Origin: Apiotrichum sp. Y4204
Taxonomy: Eukaryota; Basidiomycota; Tremellomycetes; Trichosporonales; Trichosporonaceae
DNA length: 64,000 bases
Direction of reading: 5' to 3'
Assembly: GCA_025531455.1 (NCBI GenBank)
Contig: JAMYHL010000113.1
Location: 35,059 to 99,058, forward strand
The notes beneath the pieces are model-generated. The model saw nothing but the letters and a program-made list of their open reading frames with translations. It searched no databases and had not been told where the DNA came from. Both the position numbers and the translations under genes were made by a program. Below, in pieces: positions 12,477 through 24,040 of this stretch. Each line of letters begins with the position of its first letter. Within the stretch, counting starts at the first letter, position 1.

Positions 12477-12910
12477 CCTGGCCTATCGTCGTTCTTTAAG
12501 GCGCCTCATTCACATGGCCTCCAATACTCTCTACTCTCAGTTTCGGCTTTACTCTATCTCTCTCTCCTCTCTTTACTCTCAGATTCGGCTTTACTTTATC
12601 TCTCGCTCTCCTCATATCGTGGGAGCACGTCTCTCTCTCTCCTCTCTTTACTCTCAGTTTCGGCTTTACTTTATCTCTCGCTCTCCTCATATCGTGGGAT
12701 CCGGTCATTCACATGGCCGACGGACACGTCGTCGCCTGGCCAATCGTCGTTCTTTGAGGCGCCTCATTCACATGGCCTCCAATACTCTCTACTCTCAGTT
12801 TCGGCTTTACTCTAACTCTCTCTCTCCCCTCTTTACTCTCAGTTTCGGCTTGACTCTATCTCTCTCCTCTTATCTCTTTACTCTCAGTTTCGGCTTTTCC
12901 AACCTCCTCT
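12477..12910. repeat. Pyrimidine-rich composite tandem array
   Basis: The core motif CTTTACTCTCAGTTTCGGCTT recurs at least five times (near 12530, 12577, 12648, 12789 and 12878) separated by CTCTCTCTC tracts. On a larger scale, a block of about 80 bp beginning at 12477 recurs at 12735 with only a few mismatches, so the array has a ~258 bp higher-order period. The plus strand is almost purine-free in places. The frame 12331-13317 stays open through the array, but its product is a repetitive serine/arginine/leucine string, which I take as a by-product of the repeat. Confidence 0.8.
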
Positions 12911-13054
12911 TCGGCAACACAACGAACTCTCTCGAGTGTTCTCGCGAGTGTCCGTTGACACAAACTTCTTCCGTCCCGTCAAGTCTTCTCGTGTCGACTA
13001 CGAAAGCTCTTCTAGTTCGTCGTCGGCACTATTCTGCCGTCTCCGGCAATCAAT

Positions 13055-13235
13055 CACCTTACTCCCGTCTCCGGCAAACAACAAACACTCTCGTCTCTGA
13101 CAAACAACAACACCTTACTCCCGTCTCCGGCAAGCAACACACCGCCGTCTTCGGCAAACAACATTTACTCCCGTCTCCGTCAAACAACACGGCTGTCTTC
13201 GGCAAGCAACACCTTACTCCCGTCTCCGAAACAAA
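13055..13235. repeat. Short tandem array with a ~22-26 bp unit
   Basis: About seven copies of a unit close to CTCCCGTCTCCGGCAAACAAC, with variants containing GTCTTCGGCAAGCAAC. It follows the preceding array directly but has a different unit, so it is an independent amplification in the same pyrimidine-rich strand. Confidence 0.75.
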
Positions 13236-14050
13236 CTGGTGCGCGTCAACAATCTCGTCTCCGTGTCGAACTTTTCCTTTTTCTAGTAACGCGACGCTGA
13301 GCGAGAAAAAGGCCTAGACCTTTTCAAAGGTCGGGAACCAAACCGACTTCGTTGGCACAGCTGGTACTCAAGACTCGTCAACACAGTCTCCTTGACTTCA
13401 AAAATCCCCTGTCTCGGAAGTTTGATTTTCTCATGTCGCGCAAACAAATCAACACACACACGCACAACGCAACGCCAGAAATGAATGTCTTCTTCGCCAT
13501 TCCCCTACCCTTGCCCTTTTCCTTTCTTTCTGGGCTCCTATTTCCACAGGCACCCTACAGGCACCCTGTCTCATCGTCGCTACTGCCGCTACTTGACTGC
13601 TCGCTTATGAGGTCGCCTTCAGCGTCTTGGACGCGTCTTGTTGGGAGCAACGCCACGGGAACCGCAGGGCATTTTCCTTCTTTTCACAACACCTACGACC
13701 AAAAGGCCACCGGACAAAACCAACCAGCGTGGCGCGGAAATAGGAGGCGACCGCCGACGGGGCGGGACCTGGTCGGTCGGAGTCGGCGCAAGACGGAGAC
13801 GAGAGTCTTTGGGGAAGAGTCTGAGGAAGGATAGGGGACAGGCGTTCATCCAGACAGTGTGTGTTATGTATACTTGTGTGTTCTCGATATTTGGATGCCA
13901 CATTTGCCGCCACAACGAAATCAGTGCATCTTGCCACCAACCTCCACCAGGGCACCTCGTCCACCTCCACCCACCCACTCCCAAATTCCACCTCCATCCA
14001 CCCCAATTCCTTGTCAACAACACTCTCATTCTCGTCACCCACCCACCACG
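13236..14050. other. Region between arrays and NRDE2 start
   Basis: 815 bp with no recognised gene. The final ~130 bp are rich in CCACC and CACTC, consistent with the leader of the NRDE2 homologue. Confidence 0.45.
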
Positions 14051-17000
14051 ATGGCGGACCCTCCAGCGCAGCCAACAGGTCCGCCCGCGTTCCGCTCTTT
14101 CCCATCTTTTCCAGCCAGCGCATCGACATCAGCCGCGCCCGCGCCGTCGTTTGCGTCCTTTCCATCCTTCCCTGCCCCGACTACCAAACGGCCACGGGAG
14201 GAGGGAGAGGGAACTGAGAGTGGAAAGGAGAAGAGGCGAGAGAAGGATCGGGAGAGGAGCGAGGGACAGGAAAAGGATCGGGAACGGCGGCGCGGTGATC
14301 GCGACAGGGGGAAGGAGAGGGAGCGAGATAGACATAGAGAGAAGGATGCCCGCCAACGAGAGCGCGACAAGGACCGCGACCGCCATCGGGACCGAGACCG
14401 CGATCGAGACCGCGACCGAGATAGAGATCGTGAGCGATACCGCGACAAGGAACGCGGTACAGAAGGCGAGAAACACCGGAGCGACACGGACAAGGAGCGA
14501 CGACGCGACGGGTCCCGGCATCGACGAGAACATGACCGGGACGAGCGGCGGAAGGAGATCGAGGACCGGCGCGCCCGCGAGCGGCGGAAAGCAGCCGCTC
14601 TGGCGGAGGGTAAGGCGGATGTCGTGGAGGATGACGGAGCATGGTATGAAAGCGGGGCGGCGAAGAGGGGGAAGGAGGCCGAGCCGGTGAGTTGATAATG
14701 AGGCCGCCGCTGACCGCAGACTCTTGGCGTTGCGTTTGTAGACACTGTCGGCGACCCGGACGTCGTGCGGTATGGTGCCACGAGCTCGTTCTACGCCCCC
14801 CGATATCGGCGTGATGGAGGTGAGCTGGCAATTGTAGCATGGAGCTGACAACAGGGAGTGTTTTGGGCCTCAACCCGGGATTGCGCATCGTGTACTCGAA
14901 GGACAGGACGCAGAAGGGCGTTGAGGTTGCGCCTCGCGGTCGGCCATATGTGCGTATCTGAGTTGACGAGGACTAACTCCAGATCCCGCGATACTCGTCG
15001 CGCCTCATTGACGGCACGGCGTCGCGCCACCTGGCTCGCATCCTTCTGCGACCGAGCGCGGATAGTACAGATCTGAACGGCGAGTTTTCGCCCTTTGACA
15101 TTCCCCGCCTTAAGGACAGGGACGATGCGGACGACCTGCCGGAGTACCGCGCACTCGGTGAGGACAGCGATCAGGAGGAGCTCGACGCAATACAGGCCGC
15201 GCTTGGGACGGTGTCTACGCTGGAGGACGACGTGCGCAAGCGGAATGCCGAGTACGAGCGGGAACTGCGCGCCAACCCCGGAGACGTTGACAAGTGGATC
15301 GAGTACTCCACCCTCCATCTCCGCTTGTCGCCCGAGACATCTGACTCGAAGCAACCTACAAACCGCGCCAATGCGGAAGTCACGCTTTCAATTCTCTCTC
15401 GCGCACTCGACCACACGCCGAACTTTGCGTCGCCCGCACTGCATATCACGTACCTCCGCGCTGCGGAGGTGTTCTGGCCGCCAGGGAAGGTGACCGAGCG
15501 GTGGCAAAACGTCATCCGCACGCTTGGAGACCGCGGGGCCGACGAGGAAGACATGATGGGGCTTTATCTGGGCTACATCGAGTGGCGCGAGGGCCAGGGT
15601 ATCGGCCAGACTGCGGACGGAAGCGTCGGTGGTGTGGATGAGGTTGTTGACGTCTATCTTGATTGTCTCTACAAACTCAACAGCGGAAATGGTAAGCTGT
15701 ATACAGTGCCCGAGCTGACAACAGTGCGTAATCAGGAAGCCCGCGAGGAGAACCAGGTGTATCTCCTTCTCCGCGCATGTCTGTTCCTCAAGCAGGCGGG
15801 ATTCACGGAGCGCTCCTTGGCAGTTTTCCAAGCGTTGCTGGAAATGTGAGTCTACTCCCGTCTTTGATCGATCTAACTCTCAGCACGTTCTTCAAGCCGC
15901 CTCATCTTCGCCAGCCTGCGCCGCCGTTCGACCGCGGGAGATGGTTTCACGGTGTGCTCGAGGAGTTTGAAGACTTTTGGGACTCGGAAGCGCCGCGTCT
16001 TGGCGAACCGGGGGCGAAGGGCTGGGCAGCGGCTCATGCTTCCAGAGAGGCAGTTCCGGTACTATCAGCTGCATCTCGACCACCGCCTCCGGAACCTTCC
16101 TCGAATTCTTACGCACGCTGGCTCGAGGCCGAGCAGCACGCGGAGCAGTCGTTTCTTCTCCCGGGCCGCGTTACGGACCTGGACGTGCCGGACGACGATC
16201 CTTTCCACTTCGTCATCTTCTCCGACGTCCGCGACTTTCTCTTCCCTATCCAGACGTCGACTGCACGCCTCCAGCTGATTTACGCCTTTTTCAACCTCCT
16301 CGGTTTGCCATTTTCGGCGCCCGATGTGCCTACCTCGTCCGCATCGTCTACGGACCCGCGCCTGCGATGGACTATTGGCGAGAACTCTGCGCTCCGCGCC
16401 GCTTTCTGGCCCCCGCGGCCTAGCGTCAAGCGCATCGTGTGGCAAACTGTCGGCGGCGAACCAATGGAGCCTGAGCAGCAGCGAGTACTCGCTTCGCCTT
16501 TCGGATGTCCCGTCAAGTCGTGGATACCTGACCGCGGGACGTTGCTTCCAACATCATGGTTTCGCGACATTGATGCGGCAGATCTCGTGCACGTCAACGT
16601 GGAGTATGCTAGGTGAGACCAACGCGACAGTAACCGCAACACGAAGCTAATGACAGAAACGTCCTCGCTACGCTGCGGCCACTCGTGCCTGACCCGTCGT
16701 TCGTACTCGCCACATTCGCTTTCGAAGCGGCTCTTTCTCCGAAGTCGTGAGTTGCGAGCACAAGAAACAACTGACATCAGTGCGGTCAAGCTTGCCAAAA
16801 CGGTACTGTCGACAGACCGCGACAACCTGGCACTCTGGGACGGGTACGCTCGCTTGGAGCGACAGCGGGGCAAGGTGGCTGCAGCACGACAAGTATACGT
16901 CACAGCAATTCAGGCTGCTGCGCAGCGGACGACGAGCGACGATCGCCTTGACGAGGCGGATCTCTGGGCTGCATGGGCCGAGATGGAGTGGGAGGAGGGC

Positions 17001-17972
17001 GAAGAGGCGCGGTGTCTCGAGGTGCTGGTTATGGCTTCCGGCTCGCGTGAGCGCATTGCGGAGTGCGCGGACCCCGCCCACATCCCAGGGCGTCCGTCGG
17101 CCATCGCGCTATTGAAGGCCAAGCAGGTAAGCTAGTAAGTCTCGATTACAGCTGACAGTCAGCACTATGGTACGGCCATGACGGAATCGACCGCCACTCT
17201 TCTGCTCGGTACGCTGTATCATGTCCTCATGGAAGGTATCGAGGCGGCTCGAGACCGGCTGCTCGAGGTTGTGGACTCCTTCCCCGCTGGTCATCCGCAG
17301 GCGGAGGAGACACTCCAGCTCCTAACGAAGGTGATCCATACGCATACATCGCGCCACACAACTCCACCGGCTGTTGCGCGCGGCGTCCTGGAGCGGGCCA
17401 TCGAGATATTCCCGAATAACACGCTCTTCCTCTCGCTGTATCTCTGGGGAGAAACCGGAGGACGCGTCTATGGCCGCGTGCACCAGCTCGTCACCCGCCT
17501 CGCAGACCAGGGCGCCACAGCTCTCCTGTGGTCTGTGTGGGCTGAGGCCATGTCCGCCGGAACAATGTTCTGGCTCGGAGGGGGGGAACGTGTGCGTTAC
17601 GCGCTCGACCGCGCGATTACCTCCACCGTTGGCAAGAACTCGGCAGCGCTCTGGCTCCTGTACATTGAGTTCGAGGCGCAACACGGCAAGTACGCGGCGG
17701 CGAAAGCGCTCGTGTACCGCGCCCTCGCAGCTGTGGGCGGGTGCAAGGCGCTATACCTTGTCCCCTTCTCGATTCTCCGTGATCACTTCAGCGATCGGGA
17801 GTTGCGAGGCATCGCGCAACTGATGGCTGAGCGAGGTGTGCGCACGCGTATACAGACTGACGAGTTCTGGGAGGACGCGGATACCGAGGAGGAGGAGGAT
17901 GACGAAGAGATGGGGCCGGACGACTACGAGTATGGGATGCTGAGGGAGCGCGAGGAGCTCAAGCCGTATTAG
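14051..17972 (+). CDS. NRDE2: NRDE2 family nuclear RNA-processing factor
   Basis: Homologue of NRDE-2 (Nrl1 in fission yeast), a nuclear protein that works with the Mtr4 helicase in RNA surveillance, splicing and small-RNA silencing. 1211 aa from nine exons (14051-14686, 14720-14819, 14855-14949, 14983-15691, 15725-15845, 15884-16612, 16657-16746, 16781-17126, 17163-17972); the eight introns are 33-44 nt and all junctions keep frame. Residues ~55-190 are an arginine/aspartate/glutamate-rich low-complexity tract with RD repeats. The conserved N-terminal block follows (GATSSFYAPRYRRDG, IPRYSSRLIDG). The rest is helical HAT-like repeats (for example NPGDVDKWIEYSTLHLR and TDRDNLALWDGYARLER). The C-terminus ends in an acidic EEEEDDEE stretch. 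The combination of RD tract, the GL(N)P block and HAT repeats fits NRDE2 better than other HAT proteins. Confidence 0.9.
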
Positions 17973-18273
17973 ATCTGTAGCCATTGCATTGAGATGAGAT
18001 CGAGATTGGACTGGAGAGGAATCTTGGAGGGTTTACATGGAGCAGCTAATGAAGGCTTGTAATGACGACATCTTTGGGCGTTGTCGGAAGCAAAACGTGT
18101 AATACCAACTCCCATATTTCTAATGATCTTATTACAAACCCTGCCATTTGATCTATGTCGCGTCCACGCGTCCTCTCCTGGCTCGTCGTCCTCGTCATCA
18201 ATCAATCTGGCCAGCTCCAAGAACAACAACCACAACACAACTCCCCTTCCTCTTATCTCTTGCATCCACACTC
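17973..18273. other. Intergenic spacer NRDE2-SEC12
   Basis: 301 bp between two co-oriented genes. The last ~100 bp before the SEC12 start are C/A-rich leader-like sequence. Nothing else was recognised. Confidence 0.4.
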
Positions 18274-20295
18274 ATGACACGCACACAGCATTATTCGCAT
18301 CCAACACGCCAGTTCCCCGTGTACTGCCTCGACTGGGCAGACGATGCGGAACTCATCCTCGGTGGCGGCGGCGGCGCTAGCCGGAGCGGGATCAAGAACA
18401 AGATTGTGAGTGCCAGCATTGCCAGACGGGTTTTGTGGGTGGGGTGAGGTGATATGGTTGGGCCCTATCAACTGCTTCTTGTGCGCTATCCGAAGCTGTA
18501 GAAAACGACCCACGTCCACACGTTCCTTCCACCGCAACCCATCTGGCGCAAGCGCACGAGATGTGTGGGGACATGCAGCTGACATGCAGAAACTTGCAAA
18601 GGTGTCGCCTGATGGCAGGCGTGTGCAGGATGTATCAGAGATTGTCCTGAGCAGTGACGAGGACGCACCGATGACGCTGGCATTGGACCGCGAAGTGAGT
18701 CCGGGATCGGATGGAGGTTGTGGCCTGTGATTGCTGTGATTGGGCCGCAGCCAGGCACAGGGTGTCTTGCTGCGGTACCCCGGTCGTCATGGGAGCTTCC
18801 CGCGCCGCATGCGGCTTCCCACACATGATATAACTAGCCTGCACTGCTACTTTCTCTTCCTCTTTTCACTCTATTAACACTACCAAGTCATCTCTGCTTG
18901 TCACGGGTATCAATGGGTCCGAGGCCGACGTTCAGGCAGGGCGGAATCCGAACTGCCGGATCTACTCGTACAAGGACAATACGTGAGTGTCGGTCTGCGT
19001 GTGGAGTGTGAGAGCGAAAGGGATGCGCAATGTCTCGGTCTGCCTCGGTCAGACTTGCGACTTGTCATCCTTTCGGCTCCTTCCCATCCTTTAATTCTCT
19101 GTTGCCGGGCGTTTATGATGATCAAACAAAGTCTTCTTTCCCCTGATGCCTTTATGATGTCTATCTTTACGCGTTATCTTTCTGATGCCCGCAACTCTCT
19201 GTTCTTGTCTTCCGCTCCATTATTCTTGGTTCAGAGCTGAAACCCTCAGGCTAGCACACGTCCGGTCACAGCAGACGATCGATGCCGCGTGGTCGGATGA
19301 CTTTCCCTACCAGGTGAGCCTACCAGAGACCCGTCCAGCACACTCGTCTGACAGCAGAAACTCACTGCGATATCAGGCGATGCGGCATTTGTTGCCGTCG
19401 GGAGCACGGACAATTGTGTCTCGCTGCTGGCCTTCCCGACTCTCGATGTCGTGATTCCATCCATCACCACCAGCGGCGGGGACCTCGTTGACCTGAGCTG
19501 GGGCGGGCCTAGTGGCCTGTGGCTCGCAATCACGACCGCCGAAAAGATCGAGGTTCGCGCCCTCACGCAAGGAGAGAAACCGTCGTTCTCCCTCCTCGCG
19601 TCCATCCCCGCCCCACCAGGGGAGGGCGCGACGCTCTCGTTCCGTGCCGCGCGCTTCGCGCCGGAAACGACGCCCAACCCCCCGATCCTCGCAGTGCTCA
19701 ACTCGGGCATCTCCCGCAAGGATCGCAAGGCGGCTCGCAAAGCGTTTGTCGTCAAGTTCGAGGCTGAGGGTGGCAAGATCTCCGAGGTGGACGAGAAGGA
19801 GACGGAGGAGAGCGAGAAGAAGGTTGAAGAGCCAACAAATATCAAGTGGACGCTGTCAACGCGCCGCGAGATTGCGCGGAAACCGGTTACGACCTTTGAC
19901 GTCTCACCGGACGGCCGGCTCGTCGCGTTTGGCTCGTCGGACTTGTGTATTGGGATGTTGGACGCCAAGACGCTTGCGGTGAGTCTGCGTGGATATGTCG
20001 ACCTCAGGAGATCCAGTCACTGACTCGCAGCCCCTACTCAAGATCCTCCAGGTGCACTCGTTCCCGCCGACGGCCCTCAAGTTCAACCCGTCGGCGACGC
20101 TGCTCGTCTCGGCGAGCGCGGACAACACGATCCGCACCATTGTCGTCCCGCGGAGCTTTGGAAGTGGTGAGTCTGGTGGAGCAAGACCTGAATTGTAACC
20201 CGATCTCACTTCGCTTACACCCAGCACCATCGTCGTTTGTTCTCATCATCCTCGCCCTACTCATTCTTGTTGCTGCCCTCTTGTTGAGGAAGTAA
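18274..20295 (+). CDS. SEC12: SEC12-type guanine-nucleotide exchange factor for Sar1
   Basis: ER membrane exchange factor that loads Sar1 with GTP to start COPII coat assembly. 412 aa from seven exons (18274-18405, 18590-18694, 18888-18982, 19235-19313, 19358-19978, 20031-20166, 20225-20295); all junctions keep frame. It reads as a divergent WD40 beta-propeller: FPVYCLDWADDAELILGGGG at the start, then blades with AFVAVGSTDNCVSLLAF, FDVSPDGRLVAFGSSD and LKFNPSATLLVSASADNTI. A single membrane segment follows at the very C-terminus (FVLIILALLILVAALLLRK). N-terminal propeller plus C-terminal anchor is the SEC12/PREB layout. Introns 1-3 (184, 193 and 252 nt) are longer than the rest. A generic tail-anchored WD40 protein is the alternative, but the early GGGG blade is typical of SEC12. 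Confidence 0.88.
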
Positions 20296-20451
20296 CGTTT
20301 ATGCACTGTTAGATGCAAAGATGCCTGTTGTCTTGACTATACTTTATACATCCCGCTGTTCTACGGCAGGTAACTGTTGAATCATCCTTAGTTTGTGCTC
20401 GGCCAGTTGAGCAGCCGAGTGTTCTCCAACCAAGCTCAATGGCGGTCAAGC

Positions 20452-21786
20452 TTATGCCTTGCCAGCGGCAAACTCGGCGATGTAGTCGGCGAGGAGCTGG
20501 ACGCTCTCCAGCGTGACCGCATTGTACAGGCTTGCGCGGATACCGCCGACAGAGCGGTGTCCCTTGAGCTGGCGGAACCCGCGCTTCTCGGCGCCGGCAA
20601 GGAAAGCCTTCTCGCGCTCGGCGTCGCCGGCAATCTCAAAGGTGACGTTCATCCAGCTGCGCGCAGCCTTCTCACGGACGACGCAGCGCACCGCACCAGC
20701 GGCCTCAGCGGCGTCGAGCGCGGCGTAGAGCACCTCGGCCTTCTTGCGGTTCGTCTCCTCGACGCCCTGGATCCCGCCGCGCTGCTGGAGGAGGTACTCG
20801 AGCACGAGGGCCGAGACGTAGATGGGGAAAGTGGGCGGTGTGTTGTACAGCGAGCCGTTGTCGGCGAGCGTCTTGTACTCGCTCTGGATGGGGACGGCGG
20901 GGACGCCGCCGAGCTTCATTGCCTCGGTGGTGTCGACGAGTAGGTCGCGACGGACAATGACGACGGTAACTCCCGACGGGCCGAGGTTCTTCTGCGCGCC
21001 GGCGTAGATGATCGCGTGCTTTTCAATGTTTGGGATCGGGCGGGAGACAAACGACGACGAGAAGTCGGCCACGATCGGCACGCCAGCGGGCACCTTGTCG
21101 AACGGGAACGCGAACGGCGCGGCAGGGTCGGCCGGGAACTCGATACCGTTGATCGTCTCGTTTTCGCAGTAGTACACGAACGCGGCGTCGGGAGAAAAGT
21201 CGTACGACTCGGGCAGAGTCGTAAACTTGCTCGGTTTGGAGGTGGCCGCGAGACGGGGTTCGGCATAGGGCTTGGCGCCGGGAGCCGGGGGGATCGAGAG
21301 GCGCTGGCCCTCGGCATACGCCTTGGACGACCACGAGCCCGTCACGACGTAGTCGATGCTCGGGGGCGCGTACTCCTCCGCGGACTGGGAGGCGTGGGCC
21401 AGACGCCGGGCAGCGAGCACGTTAAGAAGCACAGAGGCAAACTGCGTCGTGCCGCCGCCCTGCGCAAAGAGCACTGCGTGCGTGTCCGGAATCGAGTAGA
21501 ACTTGCGGAGGTTGGCTGCGGTGAGAAGAGGTCAAACGAAAACAGAGGGCAGGAGAGTAGCTGCCAGATCACATGCAGCTACCACTTCATCCCGCCCACT
21601 CGGCGACTCACCCTCGGCTCCCTCGATAATCGCCGTGAACTCCTTGCCGCGGTGGCTGAGCTCGCACACGCCCATGCCCGTGCCGGCATAGTTGAGCAGG
21701 CCCTGCGCAGCCTGCTCGAGCACGGGGGTCGGCAGCGGCGACGGGCCCGCCGCAAAGTTGTGCACCTGCTCGCGCGAGAGAGACAT
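20452..21786 (-). CDS. SER1: Phosphoserine aminotransferase
   Basis: PLP enzyme converting 3-phosphohydroxypyruvate and glutamate to phosphoserine and 2-oxoglutarate, the second step of the phosphorylated serine pathway. 412 aa from exons 21612-21786 and 20452-21515 (96 nt intron; the alanine codon is split G|CC). The N-terminus VHNFAAGPSPLP is the family signature (NFxAGPxxLP). The central PLP region is VADFSSSF and the Schiff-base lysine is in YAGAQKNLGPSG. The C-terminal GHRSVGGIRASLYNA binds the phosphate and is almost invariant. Length matches the family. It is divergent with BCS1 across only 220 bp and convergent with SEC12. Confidence 0.97.
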
Positions 21787-22006
21787 TGTGGTAGTGGATA
21801 GAGAGGAAAATGGAGATGCGTGAGAGATGTGCTTTATCTCTGACTTGTTCTTCTTGACGTACTGTGTACATCTCGAGTCGAGATGAGAAACATCGGAACA
21901 GCAGCGGAGAGTGCTCCATTCTCCGCACAACAACGCGGATCCCACGCGCCAATCATCCTCATTCGGCCATCTTTGGTCTTTGATTTCGCGTCGCCCGCCG
22001 TTCCAA
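21787..22006. promoter_or_regulatory. Compact bidirectional promoter SER1/BCS1
   Basis: Only 220 bp separate the divergent start codons, so both genes' promoters overlap here. No TATA box is visible; the region is otherwise unremarkable. Confidence 0.5.
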
Positions 22007-23769
22007 ATGTCGGAATCGCACTCTCCACCATCAACAATGTTCCGCGCAGCGCCTCCAGCGTCCGCGCCGCCACCGCCCCCGCAGCAGCAGGCGCCAGATG
22101 CGGGCGAGCCCGCTGCGGCCGCCATGGCTGGGCACATCCCGGAGCCTGCGCCTACGCCCCCGCCAGCACCGCCAGCGCCAAAGGCCGAGGAGGAGTCACT
22201 GATCTCGAAAGTGATGAAGGACAAGTACGTGTGCCGCGGGGAGCCACGCTGACCGCAGCCCGTACTTTGGCGCCGGTGCCGGTCTGATGGTGAGTTCCTT
22301 TCTTCTTTATTTTGCTGACAGCAGGGACTGGGCCTGGTACTCACCGGCCTGCGGCGAGGCGTCAAGCTCGCGTCTCTGGCCGCCCGGCGCCGCATGCTGA
22401 TCACGCTGGAGATTCCGTCCAAGGACCGCGCATACCCGTGGTTTCTGGAGTGGATGGCGGCGCAGGCCGAGGCCGCGCGCGCCGTCCCCGAGGCGGAGCG
22501 CGGCATCCGCGGCGCGCTCGCGGGAAAAGTCAACCAGCTGCCGAGCCACGAGCTCGCTGTCGAGACGACGTACAAGCAGCACGAGAACGGCGCGTCCGAG
22601 GCCCTCTTCAACCTCGTCCCTGGCCCGGGAACGCATTATTTTGCGTACAAGGGCCACTGGTTCCAGGTGAGATAGCTTCTTTTGCCCACCCCGTCAGCTG
22701 TCTTGCTCACGTTCAGGTTAAACGCGAGCGCGACGCAAAGCTCATGGACCTGCACAGCGGCACGCCGTGGGAGACGCTCACGCTCACGGGTCTGAGCAGC
22801 TCGCGCACGCTGCTTCCGCAGCTGCTCTCCGAGGCGCGCGAGCTCGCCGAGCAGGGCACCGAGGGCAAGACGGTGGTGTACACTGCGTGGGGCGTCGAGT
22901 GGCGGCCATTCGGGAAACCCCGCCCGCGGCGCGAAATGGGCAGCGTCGTGCTCGCTGCCGGCGTCGCCGAGCGCATTGAGACGGACCTGCGCGCCTTCCT
23001 CGCGCGTCACAAGTGGTATGCCGAGCGCGGTAAGTCACGAAGCGTGCGTGAATAATCAAGCTAACTGATAGGCATTCCATATCGCCGCGGATACATGCTC
23101 ACTGGTCCGCCGGGGAGCGGCAAGACGTCATTTATCCAGGCGCTTGCGGGCTCGCTCGGGTACAACATCTGCCTGCTCAACCTCGCCGAGCGGGGGCTCA
23201 CGGACGACAAGCTCAACCACCTGCTGGGACTCGTCCCGGACCGCAGCTTTGTGCTCCTCGAAGATGTCGATTCGGCATTCACGCGCCGTGTCCAGACGAG
23301 CGAGGACGGGTTCAAGTCGAGCGTCACTTTCAGTGGTTTGTTGAACGCGCTCGACGGCGTCGCGTCCTCCGAGGAGCGGGTCATTTTCATGACCACCAAC
23401 CATGTCGAGCGCCTCGATCCCGCTCTTATCCGTCCCGGCCGCGTGGATATCAATGAGAAGCTGGACGACGCAGTCGGCGAGCAGGCCAAACGTCTGTTTG
23501 TCAAGTTTTACGCGCGCTCAGACGATGCAGAATCGCCAGAGGTCGCGGAAGCCGACGCCTCGACAGAACCGAATCCGCTTCTTCGCGACGAGCCACTCGC
23601 CCCTGGTGAGGTCGAGCGCCTCGGCGACGAGGTTGCGCGGATTGTGGATGCCGCGCGGAAGGAGGGCCGTACAGCATCCATGGCCAGTCTGCAAGGCCAC
23701 TTTATTCGCCACGGTGCAAGGCAGAGCGTCGACGGCATTGACGCGCTGTGCAAAGTCCACCACCGCTAG
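22007..23769 (+). CDS. BCS1: BCS1 mitochondrial AAA ATPase
   Basis: Inner-membrane AAA protein that moves the folded Rieske iron-sulfur protein across the membrane during complex III assembly. 533 aa from exons 22007-22224, 22259-22289, 22325-22666, 22717-23029 and 23072-23769; one exon is only 31 nt. A proline/alanine-rich N-terminus is followed by one membrane segment ([15 protein letters not shown]), then the BCS1-specific domain ([29 protein letters not shown]). The AAA module has Walker [10 protein letters not shown], Walker [12 protein letters not shown], sensor 1 [18 protein letters not shown]. The single TM plus BCS1_N block distinguishes it from FtsH-type AAA proteins. An in-frame ATG at 22037 is an alternative start. 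Confidence 0.95.
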
Positions 23770-24040
23770 ACATAGAAGAATCGCATTGCTCATAGCTCAC
23801 ATCCTGTCATTGCCATTGTACACTACCATGCACCCCTCTTGCGCTGCGCCAAAACCATTAGCCATGCATGTTGGCCGTATCCTACAAAAGCAAACCAAAG
23901 AGCAGAGACATATTATACAACACACGGCGCTCTACGGTGCGTTGCATCCGGCGTGTGCGCGCCACTGTATTCTCTGGACTACGTCGAGTCCCTCTACACT
24001 GTTCCCTCTAACCCCCAACCCACTTCACTCTCCTCCCCGC
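23770..24040. other. Convergent spacer BCS1-RhoGEF
   Basis: 271 bp between two convergent genes, C-rich near the end. Nothing beyond 3' sequence was recognised. Confidence 0.4.

Noticed and set aside
12331..13317. 328-codon frame through the tandem arrays
   Set aside because: The product is only the translated repeats (Ser/Arg/Leu strings) with no domain; openness follows from the repeat's lack of stops. Left as a repeat, not a gene.
20395..20943. Plus-strand frames antisense to phosphoserine aminotransferase
   Set aside because: Shadow frames with no independent motif.
24005..24022. CTAACCCCCAACCC, reminiscent of a telomerase RNA template
   Set aside because: Sits in a 271 bp convergent spacer too short for a fungal telomerase RNA; the telomere repeat of this organism is unknown.
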